A stretch of 64,000 nt of DNA from an uncultured Halomonas sp. (GCF_947501415.1 NZ_CANMVL010000004.1:62001-126000), one strand, 5' to 3'. Shown: positions 25,386-34,136, numbered from the stretch's first letter. Program-made: numbers and translations. The notes: a model not told the origin generated them from the sequence alone.

Positions 25386-26103
25386 CGAAGGTATCCGGGA
25401 AGGTGAGGGGCAGGCGGGGGGCACGGGGCGGCTGTCCGGCGTAACGCTCCAGCAGCGAGGCGGGGTTCGCCCAACGGCCGTGGCCACCGGTCAGTATCAG
25501 CACGTCGTCGGCCAGGCGCGAGAGCTGCTCCAGGTCATGCAGTACCACCACGATGGTGGCGCCATTCCGGGCCATGTCGCGCAGCACATCCATCAGCACG
25601 TCCACCGTCTCGATATCGACGTTGGCGAAGGGCTCGTCGAGCAGCAGCAGCTCGGCCTCCTGCATCAGGGTGCGGCCGATCAGTGCGCGCTGGCGCTGGC
25701 CGCCGGAGAGCTCACCCAGCTGGCGATGGGCCAGGTGCGAGATGCCCAGGCGCGCCATGATCTCGCGGCCGCGGCGGTAGTGGGCCGCACAGTACCCCTT
25801 GAGGGCGCCGTGGCTGGGCCAGCTGCCGGTCATGATCAGCTCTTCCACGCTCATCGGGAAGGTGAGATCCAGGGCCAGCTGCTGAGGCAGCCAGGCACGG
25901 CGCTCCTTGGGCACCTGGCAGGCCACCCGGCCGGAGATCGGTCGCAGCATGCCCATGATGGCGCTGATCAGGGTGCTCTTGCCGGCCCCGTTGGTGCCCA
26001 TCAGGGCGGTGATGGCCCCGTCCTGGAAGCGACCCTCCAGGTGCTCCAGCACGGTGCGCCCGCCACGGGCCAGGGTCAGGTTCTCGAGCTGCAGGCGTGA
26101 CAT
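25369..26103 (-). CDS. znuC: Zinc ABC transporter ATP-binding protein
   Basis: A 244-aa ATPase of the Zn importer. Walker A GTNGAGKST, signature LSGGQRQRALIGRTL, Walker B LLLLDEPFANVD, and switch VVLHDLEQ. The ATG at 26103 shares one base with the stop of the small upstream ORF (TGATG), pointing to coupled translation. First well-known gene of the znu operon behind the Zur-type box. Confidence 0.92.
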   Translation of the reverse strand: MSRLQLENLTLARGGRTVLEHLEGRFQDGAITALMGTNGAGKSTLISAIMGMLRPISGRVACQVPKERRAWLPQQLALDLTFPMSVEELIMTGSWPSHGALKGYCAAHYRRGREIMARLGISHLAHRQLGELSGGQRQRALIGRTLMQEAELLLLDEPFANVDIETVDVLMDVLRDMARNGATIVVVLHDLEQLSRLADDVLILTGGHGRWANPASLLERYAGQPPRAPRLPLTFPDTFDAGTA

Positions 26104-26252
26104 CACACCCCCCAGCCGGCGGCCCAGGCCACCGCCAGCCACAGGGCCACCAGCGGCAGTGCCGCCAGCAGCAGGCGGCGGGTGGCCGAAAGCGACATCA
26201 GCGAGAAGTGGCAGGGTCCTTCCGGGCGGTGCCGGTGTCTGCGGTGTGCCAT
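26103..26252 (-). CDS. Small His-rich single-span membrane protein ahead of znuC (hypothetical)
   Basis: A 49-aa ORF not assigned to any family I recognise. N-terminus MAHRRHRHRPEGPCHF is rich in His, Arg and one Cys, followed by one hydrophobic helix (about residues 27-47, LLLAALPLVALWLAVAWAAGWG). The ATG at 26252 has AGAGGA 4 bases upstream, and the stop codon overlaps the znuC start as TGATG. It is the first ORF after the Zur-type box, so it is co-transcribed with znuCBA. Coding status is inferred from the ribosome site, coupling and a sensible membrane topology; it could be a leader peptide or a small zinc-transport accessory protein. Confidence 0.55.
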   Translation of the reverse strand: MAHRRHRHRPEGPCHFSLMSLSATRRLLLAALPLVALWLAVAWAAGWGV

Positions 26253-26288
26253 GGGGTCCTCTGGGCAGTAGGCGGCGGAAAGCGGCAA

Positions 26289-26305
26289 AGGTTATAACAT
26301 AACAA
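26289..26305 (-). promoter_or_regulatory. Zur-type operator of the znu operon
   Basis: AGGTTATAACATAACAA contains the perfect inverted repeat GTTAT-AAC-ATAAC (26291-26303) and agrees with about 14 of 17 positions of the proteobacterial Zur core ATGTTATAATATAACAT. It lies 37 bases upstream of the first ORF of the znu operon. Zinc-bound Zur would repress here. Confidence 0.8.
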
Positions 26306-26385
26306 AATGCCGGCTGACCAGTGCCTATAGGCCGACCGGCCCCTGCCTGGAGCGGTCGCTGCGCGGGGCTTCGTAGGGGTGGGCC

Positions 26386-27564
26386 CTACAGCCCCAGGGC
26401 GTGACGCATCACCGCGCGCTTGGCACCCTCCAGGCGCTCGGCCACGGCCATGCCGGCGGCACCGGCGTGGCGCAGCGGGGCGGCGCCGGTGAAGACATGG
26501 TGGAAGGTCTCCATGGCGGCGATCATCGCCAGGGTCTGGGGGCGCCGCTCCCGGGCATAGCCGGCCAGTGGCGCCCGGCCGCCGGGGTCCTGCCGCGACC
26601 GGAAGGCATTGATCACCCGCCGGCTCAACGCCTCGGCGTCCTGCATGCCCAGGTTGAGTCCCTGGCCGGCCAGCGGATGGATCACATGGGCGGCATCGCC
26701 CACCATCGCCAGGCGCGGGCGCACATAGCGTTCGGCGTGACGACGCCGAATGGGGAAGCTGGCCCGCCCGAGCACCTCCTCCACGCCGCCCAGACGAGCG
26801 GGAAACTCCTGCTCGATGGCCAGGCGCAGCGCCTCGTCATCCAGCGCCTCCCGGGCCAGGGTGGCCTCGGCAGTGTCGTACCAGATCAGCGAGGCGTAGT
26901 GACCGGGCAGCGGCAGCATCGCCTGGGGCCCCCGGGGGGCGAAGCGCTGCCAGCTGACATCCTGCTGGGGCAGCCGGGTGCGCACGTTGGTGATCAGGGC
27001 GCGCTGGCCGTAGTCCTCGTCGCGGGTGGCGATGCCGGCCAGCTCCCGGGTGTGGGAGCCGGCGCCGTCGGCCCCCACCACCAGCCGCGTCGCCAGCAGG
27101 CGGCCGTCATCGAGCTCCAGCAGGCAGCGGTGCCCGCCGGGCACCCAGGCTACCGGGCCGGCGTTGCAGATCGTGGTGACGCCAGGCAGCTCGGCCAGGC
27201 GCTGCCACAGGGCGCGACGGATCACCCGGTTCTCGACGAAGAAGCCGAAGTCGGGCAGCTCGAGGTCGATGGCACTGAAACGGATATGGCGCTTCTCGGC
27301 CGCGTCGCTGGCCTCGATATGGCGGAAGGGGCAGCGCCGCGACTCGGGAATGAAGGACCAGGCGCCGACCTCCTCCAGCAGGCGCTGGGAGGCGAGGTTG
27401 AGCGACGACACCCGCAGGTCGAAGGGAGCGTCATCGGGAATCGCCGCCGGTGGGGCGCCGCCCTCCACCAGTGCCACGCGCATGCCGGCCTGACCCAGCG
27501 CCGCCGCCACGGCCGCCCCGACCATGCCGCCGCCAACGATGACCGCATCCAGGGTCTCGTCCAT
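26386..27564 (-). CDS. UbiH/UbiF/VisC/COQ6-family FAD-dependent hydroxylase
   Basis: A 392-aa flavoprotein monooxygenase, probably acting in aerobic ubiquinone ring hydroxylation. The dinucleotide site is AVIVGGGMVGAAVAAAL, the DG motif is VVGADGAGSHTREL, and the GD/ubiH signature is MVGDAAHVIHPLAGQGLNLGMQDA. Length is usual (about 390-400). ATG at 27564 with GAGGAGAGAGGT directly before it. Which ring position it hydroxylates (UbiF-, UbiH- or UbiI-like) cannot be decided from the sequence alone. Downstream lies the znu operon; upstream the rubredoxin fusion gene, both on the same strand but with different functions. Confidence 0.88.
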   Translation of the reverse strand: MDETLDAVIVGGGMVGAAVAAALGQAGMRVALVEGGAPPAAIPDDAPFDLRVSSLNLASQRLLEEVGAWSFIPESRRCPFRHIEASDAAEKRHIRFSAIDLELPDFGFFVENRVIRRALWQRLAELPGVTTICNAGPVAWVPGGHRCLLELDDGRLLATRLVVGADGAGSHTRELAGIATRDEDYGQRALITNVRTRLPQQDVSWQRFAPRGPQAMLPLPGHYASLIWYDTAEATLAREALDDEALRLAIEQEFPARLGGVEEVLGRASFPIRRRHAERYVRPRLAMVGDAAHVIHPLAGQGLNLGMQDAEALSRRVINAFRSRQDPGGRAPLAGYARERRPQTLAMIAAMETFHHVFTGAAPLRHAGAAGMAVAERLEGAKRAVMRHALGL

Positions 27565-27611
27565 ACCTCTCTCCTCGCCAGATGACTCTACGAGGCTGGC
27601 AGCATAACGCG

Positions 27612-29027
27612 TTACCCCTTCCGGGTCAGTCGGGCTTCGAGGCTGGCAACTCGCGACGTGGCAGTGCCCGCTAGAGAGAAGCCGGTGATAGTGTCACCGC
27701 TATAGTGGATGTAAGTATCGTTAGCCTCACCCTGAGCCACCCACTCCCCGGGTGTCAGCGGCGGATAAACGGCGAGTGGCAGGCATGGCGTCTTGATCAC
27801 GATGGCCGAGTCATGGCCTGAATAGCACGCCTTCTGTCCGGCCAGAACAGACCCGATGACCTCTGCCTGGGCACGCAGCGGCTGCACATAGGGTGTTAGC
27901 TTGCCACGATGCTCCATGCAGTCACCTAACGCAAATATAGCGGGATCCGATGTTCTGAGCTGATCGTCGACCTGGATGCCGCTGCCGATGCGGAGTCCCG
28001 CCTGCCTGGCCAGACGCGTATTGGCCTTGAGCCCCAGAGCGCTGATCACGACATCGACGGTAACCTCTTCACCGCTGCTGAGCGTGGCCCGTAGTGTCTC
28101 GTTTGCGCCCTCCACACAGCCCACATGGTCCATATGGTGCAGTTCGCTAAGCGTACTACCGGTGTGCAAGGCTACCCGGCGATGTCGCAGGGCATCAGCC
28201 AGGCGAGTGGCGAGCGGTGGTGGCAATAGCCTGGAGAGCGGCTGGGCCGCCTGGTCGACCAGGGTGATGCGATGCCCCGCCGCGCTCAGGTCGTCGGCAA
28301 ACTCGCAGCCGATCAGCCCCGCACCGAGAATCAAGACACGGGCCGAGCTCAGGGCGTCGATCCGCTCCCGCAGGCGCCGATAGTCGGCGAGGTGATTGAC
28401 CTGCAGAACGCTGTCCGCCGCACTGCCTGCCAGAGCAGGGCGTGGCTGATGGCCTCCCAGTGCCAGGACCAGCCGTCCGTATGGCAGGCCGCCGCGCGGC
28501 GTAATAAGACGCTGATGCCGTCGGTCGATCTCCAGGACTCGCGTGTACGAGAGTAGAGTGATGTTCCAGCGTGCGGCCTGTTGAGCACCCGTCGCGGTAA
28601 TCAGCGCCTCGGGTGTCCTGCCCCGCGCGGCGGCACTGGAGAGCTGGGGCTTTGGATAGACGTCTGCGCCACAGTGTGTCACCAGCACGATGGGGCAGTC
28701 AGGGTCACGCTTGCGCAGCGCTTCGGCGGCTGCCCAGCCCGCCATGCCACCGCCCAGAATAATGACTTGCTCGGGACACTGCGGCAGCCCACGGGGCGCC
28801 GTGGAAGCAGTTGGGCGGCCAGGCATTGGACCTTGCTCCTGAGCGGCCTCCAGCAGCACGAAATCGGCCTTGCCGACACCACAGTCGGGGCACACCCAGT
28901 CGTCCGGTATATCGTCGTAGCGGGTGCCGGGTGGCAGACCTCCATCAGGGTCACCCTCTGCTTCGTCATAGATGAGACCGCAGACGACACAGAGGTAACG
29001 GCGGAAGGGAAGGGCAGCTTGGCTCAT
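27612..29027 (-). CDS. Rubredoxin domain fused to rubredoxin-reductase-like flavoprotein
   Basis: A 471-aa fusion. Residues about 10-60 are a complete rubredoxin ([17 protein letters not shown] and [15 protein letters not shown], four Cys ligands). Residues about 85-470 are a two-dinucleotide-domain flavoprotein ([46 protein letters not shown]) close to NADH:rubredoxin reductases such as RubB/AlkT. The fusion would move electrons from NAD(P)H to an iron or flavin oxygenase. It starts 5 bases after the stop of the acyl-CoA-dehydrogenase-fold gene, which is the probable partner enzyme. A separate rubredoxin gene is not present here. Confidence 0.88.
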   Translation of the reverse strand: MSQAALPFRRYLCVVCGLIYDEAEGDPDGGLPPGTRYDDIPDDWVCPDCGVGKADFVLLEAAQEQGPMPGRPTASTAPRGLPQCPEQVIILGGGMAGWAAAEALRKRDPDCPIVLVTHCGADVYPKPQLSSAAARGRTPEALITATGAQQAARWNITLLSYTRVLEIDRRHQRLITPRGGLPYGRLVLALGGHQPRPALAGSAADSVLQVNHLADYRRLRERIDALSSARVLILGAGLIGCEFADDLSAAGHRITLVDQAAQPLSRLLPPPLATRLADALRHRRVALHTGSTLSELHHMDHVGCVEGANETLRATLSSGEEVTVDVVISALGLKANTRLARQAGLRIGSGIQVDDQLRTSDPAIFALGDCMEHRGKLTPYVQPLRAQAEVIGSVLAGQKACYSGHDSAIVIKTPCLPLAVYPPLTPGEWVAQGEANDTYIHYSGDTITGFSLAGTATSRVASLEARLTRKG

Positions 29028-29032
29028 GGCGA

Positions 29033-30166
29033 TCAGGCGGCCTCGAGGCGCGCCAACTCCTTGCGAATATGCTTGATGGCGGGTGTCACGATGGCGACGA
29101 AATAGGCCTCTCGCAGCTTGCGCTGGGCCGGTGCATCGGCAAGGTAACCGCGGGCGCCAGTGTGCAGCATGGCGCCCTGGGCGGCGCGCAAGGCGAGGTG
29201 CGAACTGCCCTCGCGTAGCTGTAGCACATCGGCAAAAAGCGTATCGGAGTGATCACCGGCTACCTCACTGCCCAGCAGTCTGGTGGCCCTGCGGGCGTCA
29301 TTGAGTTCCTCTTCCAGTGCCTCGGGCTGCTCATCGAGAAAGCCATTGACATGATGGTGGGTCTCGCGTGTGGCGTACATGATATCGATGCAGGCCTGCA
29401 CGACCCCCAGCCCCATGCCCATCTGTAGCAGGACAAAGCCGCTGCGAATGCGTGGGATCAGCTGGGCGACATCGTGGCTGATCACGTTAGCATCGGGGAT
29501 GAAGCTGTCGCGGAAATGGCAGGCATAGGTGCCGCTCCCCTCCAGCGCAATGAACTCGGGGCAGGCCCTGAGTGTGAAGCCGGGCTGATGGCACTCGGTC
29601 AGAGCCATGACGCGGCGTTCGCTTCCTTCTAGTTCAAACACGGCCGCAAAGACATGCTCCGGCCCCAGATTGGAGACCCAAGGCAAGGTACCGTTGGCGA
29701 TGTAGCCGCCAGCGACTCGCGTCAACCGTACCTTCAGAGGTTCAATGCCAGCCAGGTGCTTCATCGCATTCGAGAGCCCCGTACCGCCCAGCCGGGCACC
29801 TGAAGCAAACTGCGGGAGCCAGCGTTCCCGCACCGCACTCTCATCGCTGTTGTCCAGATACCAGCCCAGCGCGTCCTGACACCACACACAGAAACCGGTG
29901 GACATGCACTCCCGTGATACCTGAGCCATGGTGTCAACCGCAGCGTAAAAGGCGTGGCCGTTGCTGGCGAGATGCCGAGAGTAGCCGCCAAGCTGTCCCA
30001 GTGAGTGCATAAAGGAGCTGGGGTAGTAGCCTTGGCGATCGATCGTTTGGGTGTGAGGTGCAAGCCCCTGGGCAATCAGCTGCTGAAGGTCAGCTGTCCG
30101 AGCTGTCGCCGGTGGAGACGAGTAGGCGTCGGGCGCTGTTACGGTGATATCGGCGGTGGCACCCAT
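29033..30166 (-). CDS. Acyl-CoA-dehydrogenase-fold flavoenzyme, probable flavin-dependent monooxygenase
   Basis: A 377-aa protein with the acyl-CoA dehydrogenase fold ([78 protein letters not shown]). The catalytic Glu region (YEGT in MCAD) reads [12 protein letters not shown], with no Glu base, and no acyl-CoA-typical motif stands out. Proteins of this shape in the DszC/SfnB group are FMN-dependent monooxygenases, often for organosulfur compounds. The rubredoxin-reductase fusion downstream and the divergent NrtA/SsuA-type importer support an oxygenation role. The substrate is unknown. Ribosome site AGGGAGG before the ATG at 30166. Confidence 0.75.
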   Translation of the reverse strand: MGATADITVTAPDAYSSPPATARTADLQQLIAQGLAPHTQTIDRQGYYPSSFMHSLGQLGGYSRHLASNGHAFYAAVDTMAQVSRECMSTGFCVWCQDALGWYLDNSDESAVRERWLPQFASGARLGGTGLSNAMKHLAGIEPLKVRLTRVAGGYIANGTLPWVSNLGPEHVFAAVFELEGSERRVMALTECHQPGFTLRACPEFIALEGSGTYACHFRDSFIPDANVISHDVAQLIPRIRSGFVLLQMGMGLGVVQACIDIMYATRETHHHVNGFLDEQPEALEEELNDARRATRLLGSEVAGDHSDTLFADVLQLREGSSHLALRAAQGAMLHTGARGYLADAPAQRKLREAYFVAIVTPAIKHIRKELARLEAA

Positions 30167-30466
30167 GAAAACCTCCCTCTGGCCCTCTCTCTGGCCCTCT
30201 GGCAGTGACAGAAGCAGCGGCGATAACGCTGCTTATGGAATAAATAACTGTTTTTCAGCTTATAAAAAACTATAAGCATTGGAAAATAACCATTCTCGCT
30301 ACACCCATCGCTCTATGGAATATGCGATAAGGGAATAGATTTTTAGTCTGCATATTCTAAATTGGTATATATGGGTGAGGAAAGAGTCTTTTATTTCCTC
30401 TCCGGCGGCGGGCTACTCTGCCTGGCTCTAGCCCCTTATGCATGGCCTACAGGATGGAGCGTTATC
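30167..30466. other. AT-rich divergent promoter region of the flavoenzyme and ABC importer arms
   Basis: Three hundred bases without a gene, clearly richer in A and T than the flanks. Contains the perfect inverted repeat at 30258-30277 and four GGAATA/GGAAAATA-like elements (30236-30242, 30280-30287, 30317-30322 and 30330-30335, approximate) that could be sites for a CysB/Cbl-like or other LysR regulator. No regulator gene is adjacent. Confidence 0.5.
30258..30277. promoter_or_regulatory. Perfect 7-bp inverted repeat (GCTTATA / TATAAGC) in divergent promoter
   Basis: GCTTATA (30258-30264), six-base spacer, TATAAGC (30271-30277). Located 92 bases from the flavoenzyme start and 190 bases from the ATPase start. 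A candidate operator for both arms; the sequence TATA also makes it a possible -10 element. Confidence 0.45.
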
Positions 30467-31279
30467 ATGGGTGCCAGCATCCAGATCGACAAACTGACGC
30501 ATCGCTTTCACAAGTATGCAACCCCGGTCATCCGTGATTTCTCGCTGGAGATCTCTGCGGGTCAAAGCCTGGCGATCATCGGTGAGAGCGGCTGCGGCAA
30601 GTCGACCCTGCTGCACATGCTGGCTGGCCTGACGCAGCCCAGTGGGGGCTGCGTTCGTATCCAGGACAAACGAGTGTGTCGGCCGCACCCTGAGTGGAAC
30701 ATGATGTTTCAGAGCCCGGCGCTCTATCCCTGGCTTAGCGTCGAGCAGAACGTCGCGCTGGGGCTGGAGTTTACCGGCCAGACCCGAGGCCTAAAGGCCA
30801 GGGTGGCGGAAATGCTCGAGTTGGTGGGGCTGGCAGAGCGTGGCCGAGCCAGGCCTCACGATCTGTCTGGCGGTCAGCAGCAGCGAGTCGCACTGGCGCG
30901 CTCGCTGGCGGTGTCTCCCGAGGTGATTCTGCTGGATGAACCGTTCTCCGCACTGGATGCATTTACTCGCCGCGCCCTGCAGCGGGAAGTGACCCAGATC
31001 GCTCATGATCACGGCATTACTCTGGTGCTGGTCACTCACGATATCGACGAGGCGCTGATCATGGCGGATCAGGTGGCCGTCATGGGTCGGAACCCAGGCA
31101 CTCTGCGCAGCCTGCTTGACGTATCGCTGGCCTATCCGCGTGACCCCAAGGAGCCGGCCTTCAAGGCGCTGCGCGATGAGTTGATGTCTCGCTTCCATGA
31201 TTCAGTGTCATTGAACTCGGCGGTCACCGCCTGTGGTGTAGCAGCCGATGACGGCTCGTGCGTGGTGAGTAGCGCCTGA
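30467..31279 (+). CDS. ABC transporter ATP-binding protein, nitrate/sulfonate/taurine type
   Basis: A 270-aa ATPase of the SsuB/TauB/NrtD class. Walker A GESGCGKST, LAGLTQPSGG, signature LSGGQQQRVALARSL, Walker B VILLDEPFSALDAFTRR and switch VTHDIDEA are all present. The ATG at 30467 has GGAG 7 bases upstream; longer frames lack a ribosome site and add a hydrophobic stretch with no homology. First gene of the importer arm, followed by the binding protein, permease and OsmC-like gene on the same strand. Confidence 0.9.
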   Translation: MGASIQIDKLTHRFHKYATPVIRDFSLEISAGQSLAIIGESGCGKSTLLHMLAGLTQPSGGCVRIQDKRVCRPHPEWNMMFQSPALYPWLSVEQNVALGLEFTGQTRGLKARVAEMLELVGLAERGRARPHDLSGGQQQRVALARSLAVSPEVILLDEPFSALDAFTRRALQREVTQIAHDHGITLVLVTHDIDEALIMADQVAVMGRNPGTLRSLLDVSLAYPRDPKEPAFKALRDELMSRFHDSVSLNSAVTACGVAADDGSCVVSSA

Positions 31280-31367
31280 TCGGGTCGCTGTCCCCGGCTG
31301 GTAGGTCCGGCACGTCGATTGTTTATCTCGTTTGCTGCTCAGGCGATCAACAGGAGAGTCAGGGTTC

Positions 31368-32660
31368 ATGTCTCACACGCCTCCTTATCACGCTCCTCCT
31401 CATCATGCACCCGGCTGCGGCTGTCATGGCGCCGGCACGCTAGAGGAGTATCGCCTGGACAGTGGGCGTCGGCGCTTTGTACTCGATGGCCTGGCGGCTA
31501 TCGGCGGACTTGGAGCGGCACTGAGTTTGCCGGGAGTGCTGCCCAATGCCATGGCCGACACTACGCCACCCAGCACTGATATGACCGTGCGTATCGGCTA
31601 CCTGCCGATTACCGATGCAACGCCGCTGCTGCTGGCCCATGCCCTGGGCTATTTTGAAGATGAGGGCCTTGCCGTGGCTCAGCCCGAACTGATTCGTGGC
31701 TGGGCACCGCTGGTCGAGGGGTTTGTTCGTCACCGCTTCAACCTGGTGCATCTGCTCAACCCGATTCCCGTGTGGCTGCGCTACAACAACGACTTTCCCG
31801 TGAAGGTCGTGGCCTGGGCGCATGTCAACGGCTCAGGTCTGGTGATTGGCAAGCACCGCCAGGCACGCGAATTTGCCGACCTGGGCGGGATGCAGATCGC
31901 AGTTCCCCACTGGTATTCGGTTCACAACACGCTGCTGCAGATGGCGCTGCGTCAGGCAGGACTTGAGGCAGTGATCCAGGATCAGTCTCTGCCTCTAGCG
32001 CCGAACCAGGTCAATCTGCTGATCCTGCCGCCGCCTGAAATGCCCCCGGCGTTAGCGGCAGGGCGTATCGATGCCTACACCGTCGCTGAGCCCTTTAACG
32101 CCGCCGGAGAGCTATTGGCCGAGGGCACGGTGCTGCGTTTTACCGGTGATATCTGGAAGAACCACCCGTGCTGCGTCGTGTGCATGCACCAACGCGACTG
32201 CGACACGCGACCAGAGTGGACACAAAAGGTGACCAATGCCCTGGTTCGGGCCTCGGCCTATGCCCAGCAACATAAGGCGGAGGTGGCCAGGTTGCTATCA
32301 CGGGACGGCAAGGGCTACCTGCCCATGCCGGCAGAGGTCGTGACTGACGCCATGACCCATTACGCCGCCGAGGACTATACCGATCCGCCCGCGATTCGCC
32401 ATGCGAACTGGCAAACAGGGCGTATCGACTTCGCCCCCTATCCGTTTCCTTCGGCGACCGTTGAGCTGGTACGCGCCATGAATCACACCAGGGTCAGTGG
32501 TAACACCACCTTTCTCAAGAATCTGGATCCTGACTGGGTGGCGCAAGACCTCGTCGATTATCGTTTTGTTCATCGCGCCATGGAGCGCTATCCGCAGGCT
32601 CACCTTCCCGGAACCCCTGCTTCTCAGCGCTGGAACCGGGAGGAGGTGATCAGCCTATGA
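31368..32660 (+). CDS. NrtA/SsuA-type ABC substrate-binding protein with Tat signal and Cys/His-rich N-region
   Basis: A 430-aa binding protein (NMT1/CmpA-NrtA fold; VRIGYLPITDATPLLLAHALGYFEDEG begins the mature domain). An unusual 30-residue leader with H8, H12, H13, C17, C19 and H20 comes before the twin-arginine motif (RRRFVLDG at 34-41) and hydrophobic core, so the protein is probably exported folded. A second Cys-rich patch (C268, C269, C272, C278, about) lies in NHPCCVVCMHQRDC. The ligand class cannot be read from sequence: nitrate, sulfonate, bicarbonate and thiamine-precursor binders share this fold. Its stop overlaps the permease start (ATGA). Confidence 0.82.
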   Translation: MSHTPPYHAPPHHAPGCGCHGAGTLEEYRLDSGRRRFVLDGLAAIGGLGAALSLPGVLPNAMADTTPPSTDMTVRIGYLPITDATPLLLAHALGYFEDEGLAVAQPELIRGWAPLVEGFVRHRFNLVHLLNPIPVWLRYNNDFPVKVVAWAHVNGSGLVIGKHRQAREFADLGGMQIAVPHWYSVHNTLLQMALRQAGLEAVIQDQSLPLAPNQVNLLILPPPEMPPALAAGRIDAYTVAEPFNAAGELLAEGTVLRFTGDIWKNHPCCVVCMHQRDCDTRPEWTQKVTNALVRASAYAQQHKAEVARLLSRDGKGYLPMPAEVVTDAMTHYAAEDYTDPPAIRHANWQTGRIDFAPYPFPSATVELVRAMNHTRVSGNTTFLKNLDPDWVAQDLVDYRFVHRAMERYPQAHLPGTPASQRWNREEVISL

Positions 32661-33469
32661 ATCTTCAGCCAGTCAGTACGCCAACCGTTCCGCCCTGGCT
32701 ACTCTCCAGGCTGCGCGACCTGGGTTACACCCTGCTGGGGCTAAGCCTGCTGTTGAGCGTGTGGTGGCTTGGCGGCTATCTGATCGCCAATGAGCCCACG
32801 ACCCAGGCGTTTGCCGGGTTTGCGCCCTCTGCAGCGCTGCCCGAGGCGTGGCGGCTGATCGTTACCGGTGTACTGCTCGATTCCGCGCTACCCAGCCTCG
32901 AGCGCATCTTTTTCGGGCTGCTCTGGGCGGCTCTGGTGGCGGTTCCGGTGGGTATCCTGGTGGGGGTCTCTTCCGTTCTGCGCCAGATCACCGGCTTTTC
33001 ATTCCAGCTTCTGCGCATGGTCAGCCCGCTGGCATGGATGCCGGTCGCCGTGCTGGCCTTCTCGACCTGGGACGGGGCGATCATCTTTTTGATCTTTATG
33101 GCCGCGGTATGGCCGATTCTTTTCTCCACGGCGTTTGCCGTACAGCGTATCGACCCGGTGTATTTCAAGGTGGCACGTAATCTCGGCGCCTCGCCGTGGG
33201 CCAATCTGAAGCGTCTGGTGCTGCCCGCCATTACGCCGGACATTCTGGCCGGCCTGCGGCTGTCACTGGGTGTAGCCTGGATCGTGCTGGTCCCCGCCGA
33301 ATACCTTGGCGTGACCAGTGGGCTGGGATACGCCATCAACGATGCCCGCGACATCCTGGCCTATGACATGTTGGCGGCGCTGGTACTGCTGATCGGAGTT
33401 ATTGGCTACACCCTGGATGCCATCCTTGTGGCGCTGATACGTCACTTTGGTTGGCAGAGAGGCGCCTGA
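32657..33469 (+). CDS. ABC transporter permease, nitrate/sulfonate type
   Basis: A 270-aa permease (BPD_transp_1) with about six transmembrane helices and the EAA loop KVARNLGASPWANLKRLVLPAITPDILAGLRLSLGVAWIVLVPAEYLG. It is the SsuC/TauC/NrtB class partner of the preceding ATPase and binding protein. Its ATG overlaps the binding-protein stop by 4 bases. Complete and of normal length. Confidence 0.92.
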   Translation: MNLQPVSTPTVPPWLLSRLRDLGYTLLGLSLLLSVWWLGGYLIANEPTTQAFAGFAPSAALPEAWRLIVTGVLLDSALPSLERIFFGLLWAALVAVPVGILVGVSSVLRQITGFSFQLLRMVSPLAWMPVAVLAFSTWDGAIIFLIFMAAVWPILFSTAFAVQRIDPVYFKVARNLGASPWANLKRLVLPAITPDILAGLRLSLGVAWIVLVPAEYLGVTSGLGYAINDARDILAYDMLAALVLLIGVIGYTLDAILVALIRHFGWQRGA

Positions 33470-33557
33470 AATATCCGTCGACGACACCTCCTTTTCACGC
33501 TCCCTGCGATATCCATTCACTTACCCACACTCATCAACCCTGCATATAGGAGTTTAT

Positions 33558-34109
33558 ATGAGCACTGATACCCAAGCCCCTCAGACCATCACCACCACCC
33601 TGCGGCCCATCGATCGTGAAGGCCTGTTGGGTTTTGCCGAAAAAGGCCGCAACAACCCTGGCATGCGCGGCACCAACAAGGTGCATACCGTTACCGAAGG
33701 GCAGTACCGCACCATCAGCCATGTGAATGGCCATGAAGTCGTCGTGGATGAGCCACTGCATCTGTTTGGGCAGGACACCGCACCGGCACCGGGGGAGATC
33801 GTGTTGTCGGGGCTGGGCGGCTGCCTGGCAGTGGGCATCACCGCTGTGGCGACCTGGAAGCAGGTCAAACTCTCCAAGCTTGAGCTTTTTCTGGAAGGCG
33901 ATATTGGCAACTCCGCGGCCTGGGGCGCGGGTGGCGCCGAGAACCTGCCGCCGGAGATGGGCTTCCAGGCCATTCGTGTCAAGGTGCTGATCGAAGGCGA
34001 TGCCAGCCGCCAAACGCTGGACGAGATTGTCCAGCACGCCAACTTTTACTCCCCCGTGGCCAACACCATGCGCAATCCGGTCGATTTTGCTATCTCACTG
34101 ACCGACTGA
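33558..34109 (+). CDS. OsmC-like protein with a single Cys
   Basis: A 183-aa member of the OsmC/Ohr superfamily. The fold shows RTISHVNGHEVVVDEP, then APGEIVLSGLGGCLAVGITAVA with the peroxidatic-type C89 on the central helix. The region where classical OsmC/Ohr proteins place the second Cys reads NFYSPVANTMRNP and has no Cys; C89 is the only Cys in the protein. That excludes the classical two-Cys mechanism and suggests thiol handling with an external partner or another role. AGGAG 7 bases before the ATG at 33558. Fourth gene of the importer arm, 88 bases after the permease. Confidence 0.85.
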   Translation: MSTDTQAPQTITTTLRPIDREGLLGFAEKGRNNPGMRGTNKVHTVTEGQYRTISHVNGHEVVVDEPLHLFGQDTAPAPGEIVLSGLGGCLAVGITAVATWKQVKLSKLELFLEGDIGNSAAWGAGGAENLPPEMGFQAIRVKVLIEGDASRQTLDEIVQHANFYSPVANTMRNPVDFAISLTD

Positions 34110-34136
34110 GTGACGCACCTGGCGTCGCATATTCGG

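Noticed and set aside
29033-30166. Ordinary acyl-CoA dehydrogenase
   Set aside because: Catalytic Glu region is replaced and the neighbours are an oxygenase-type electron supply and an importer, not beta-oxidation genes.
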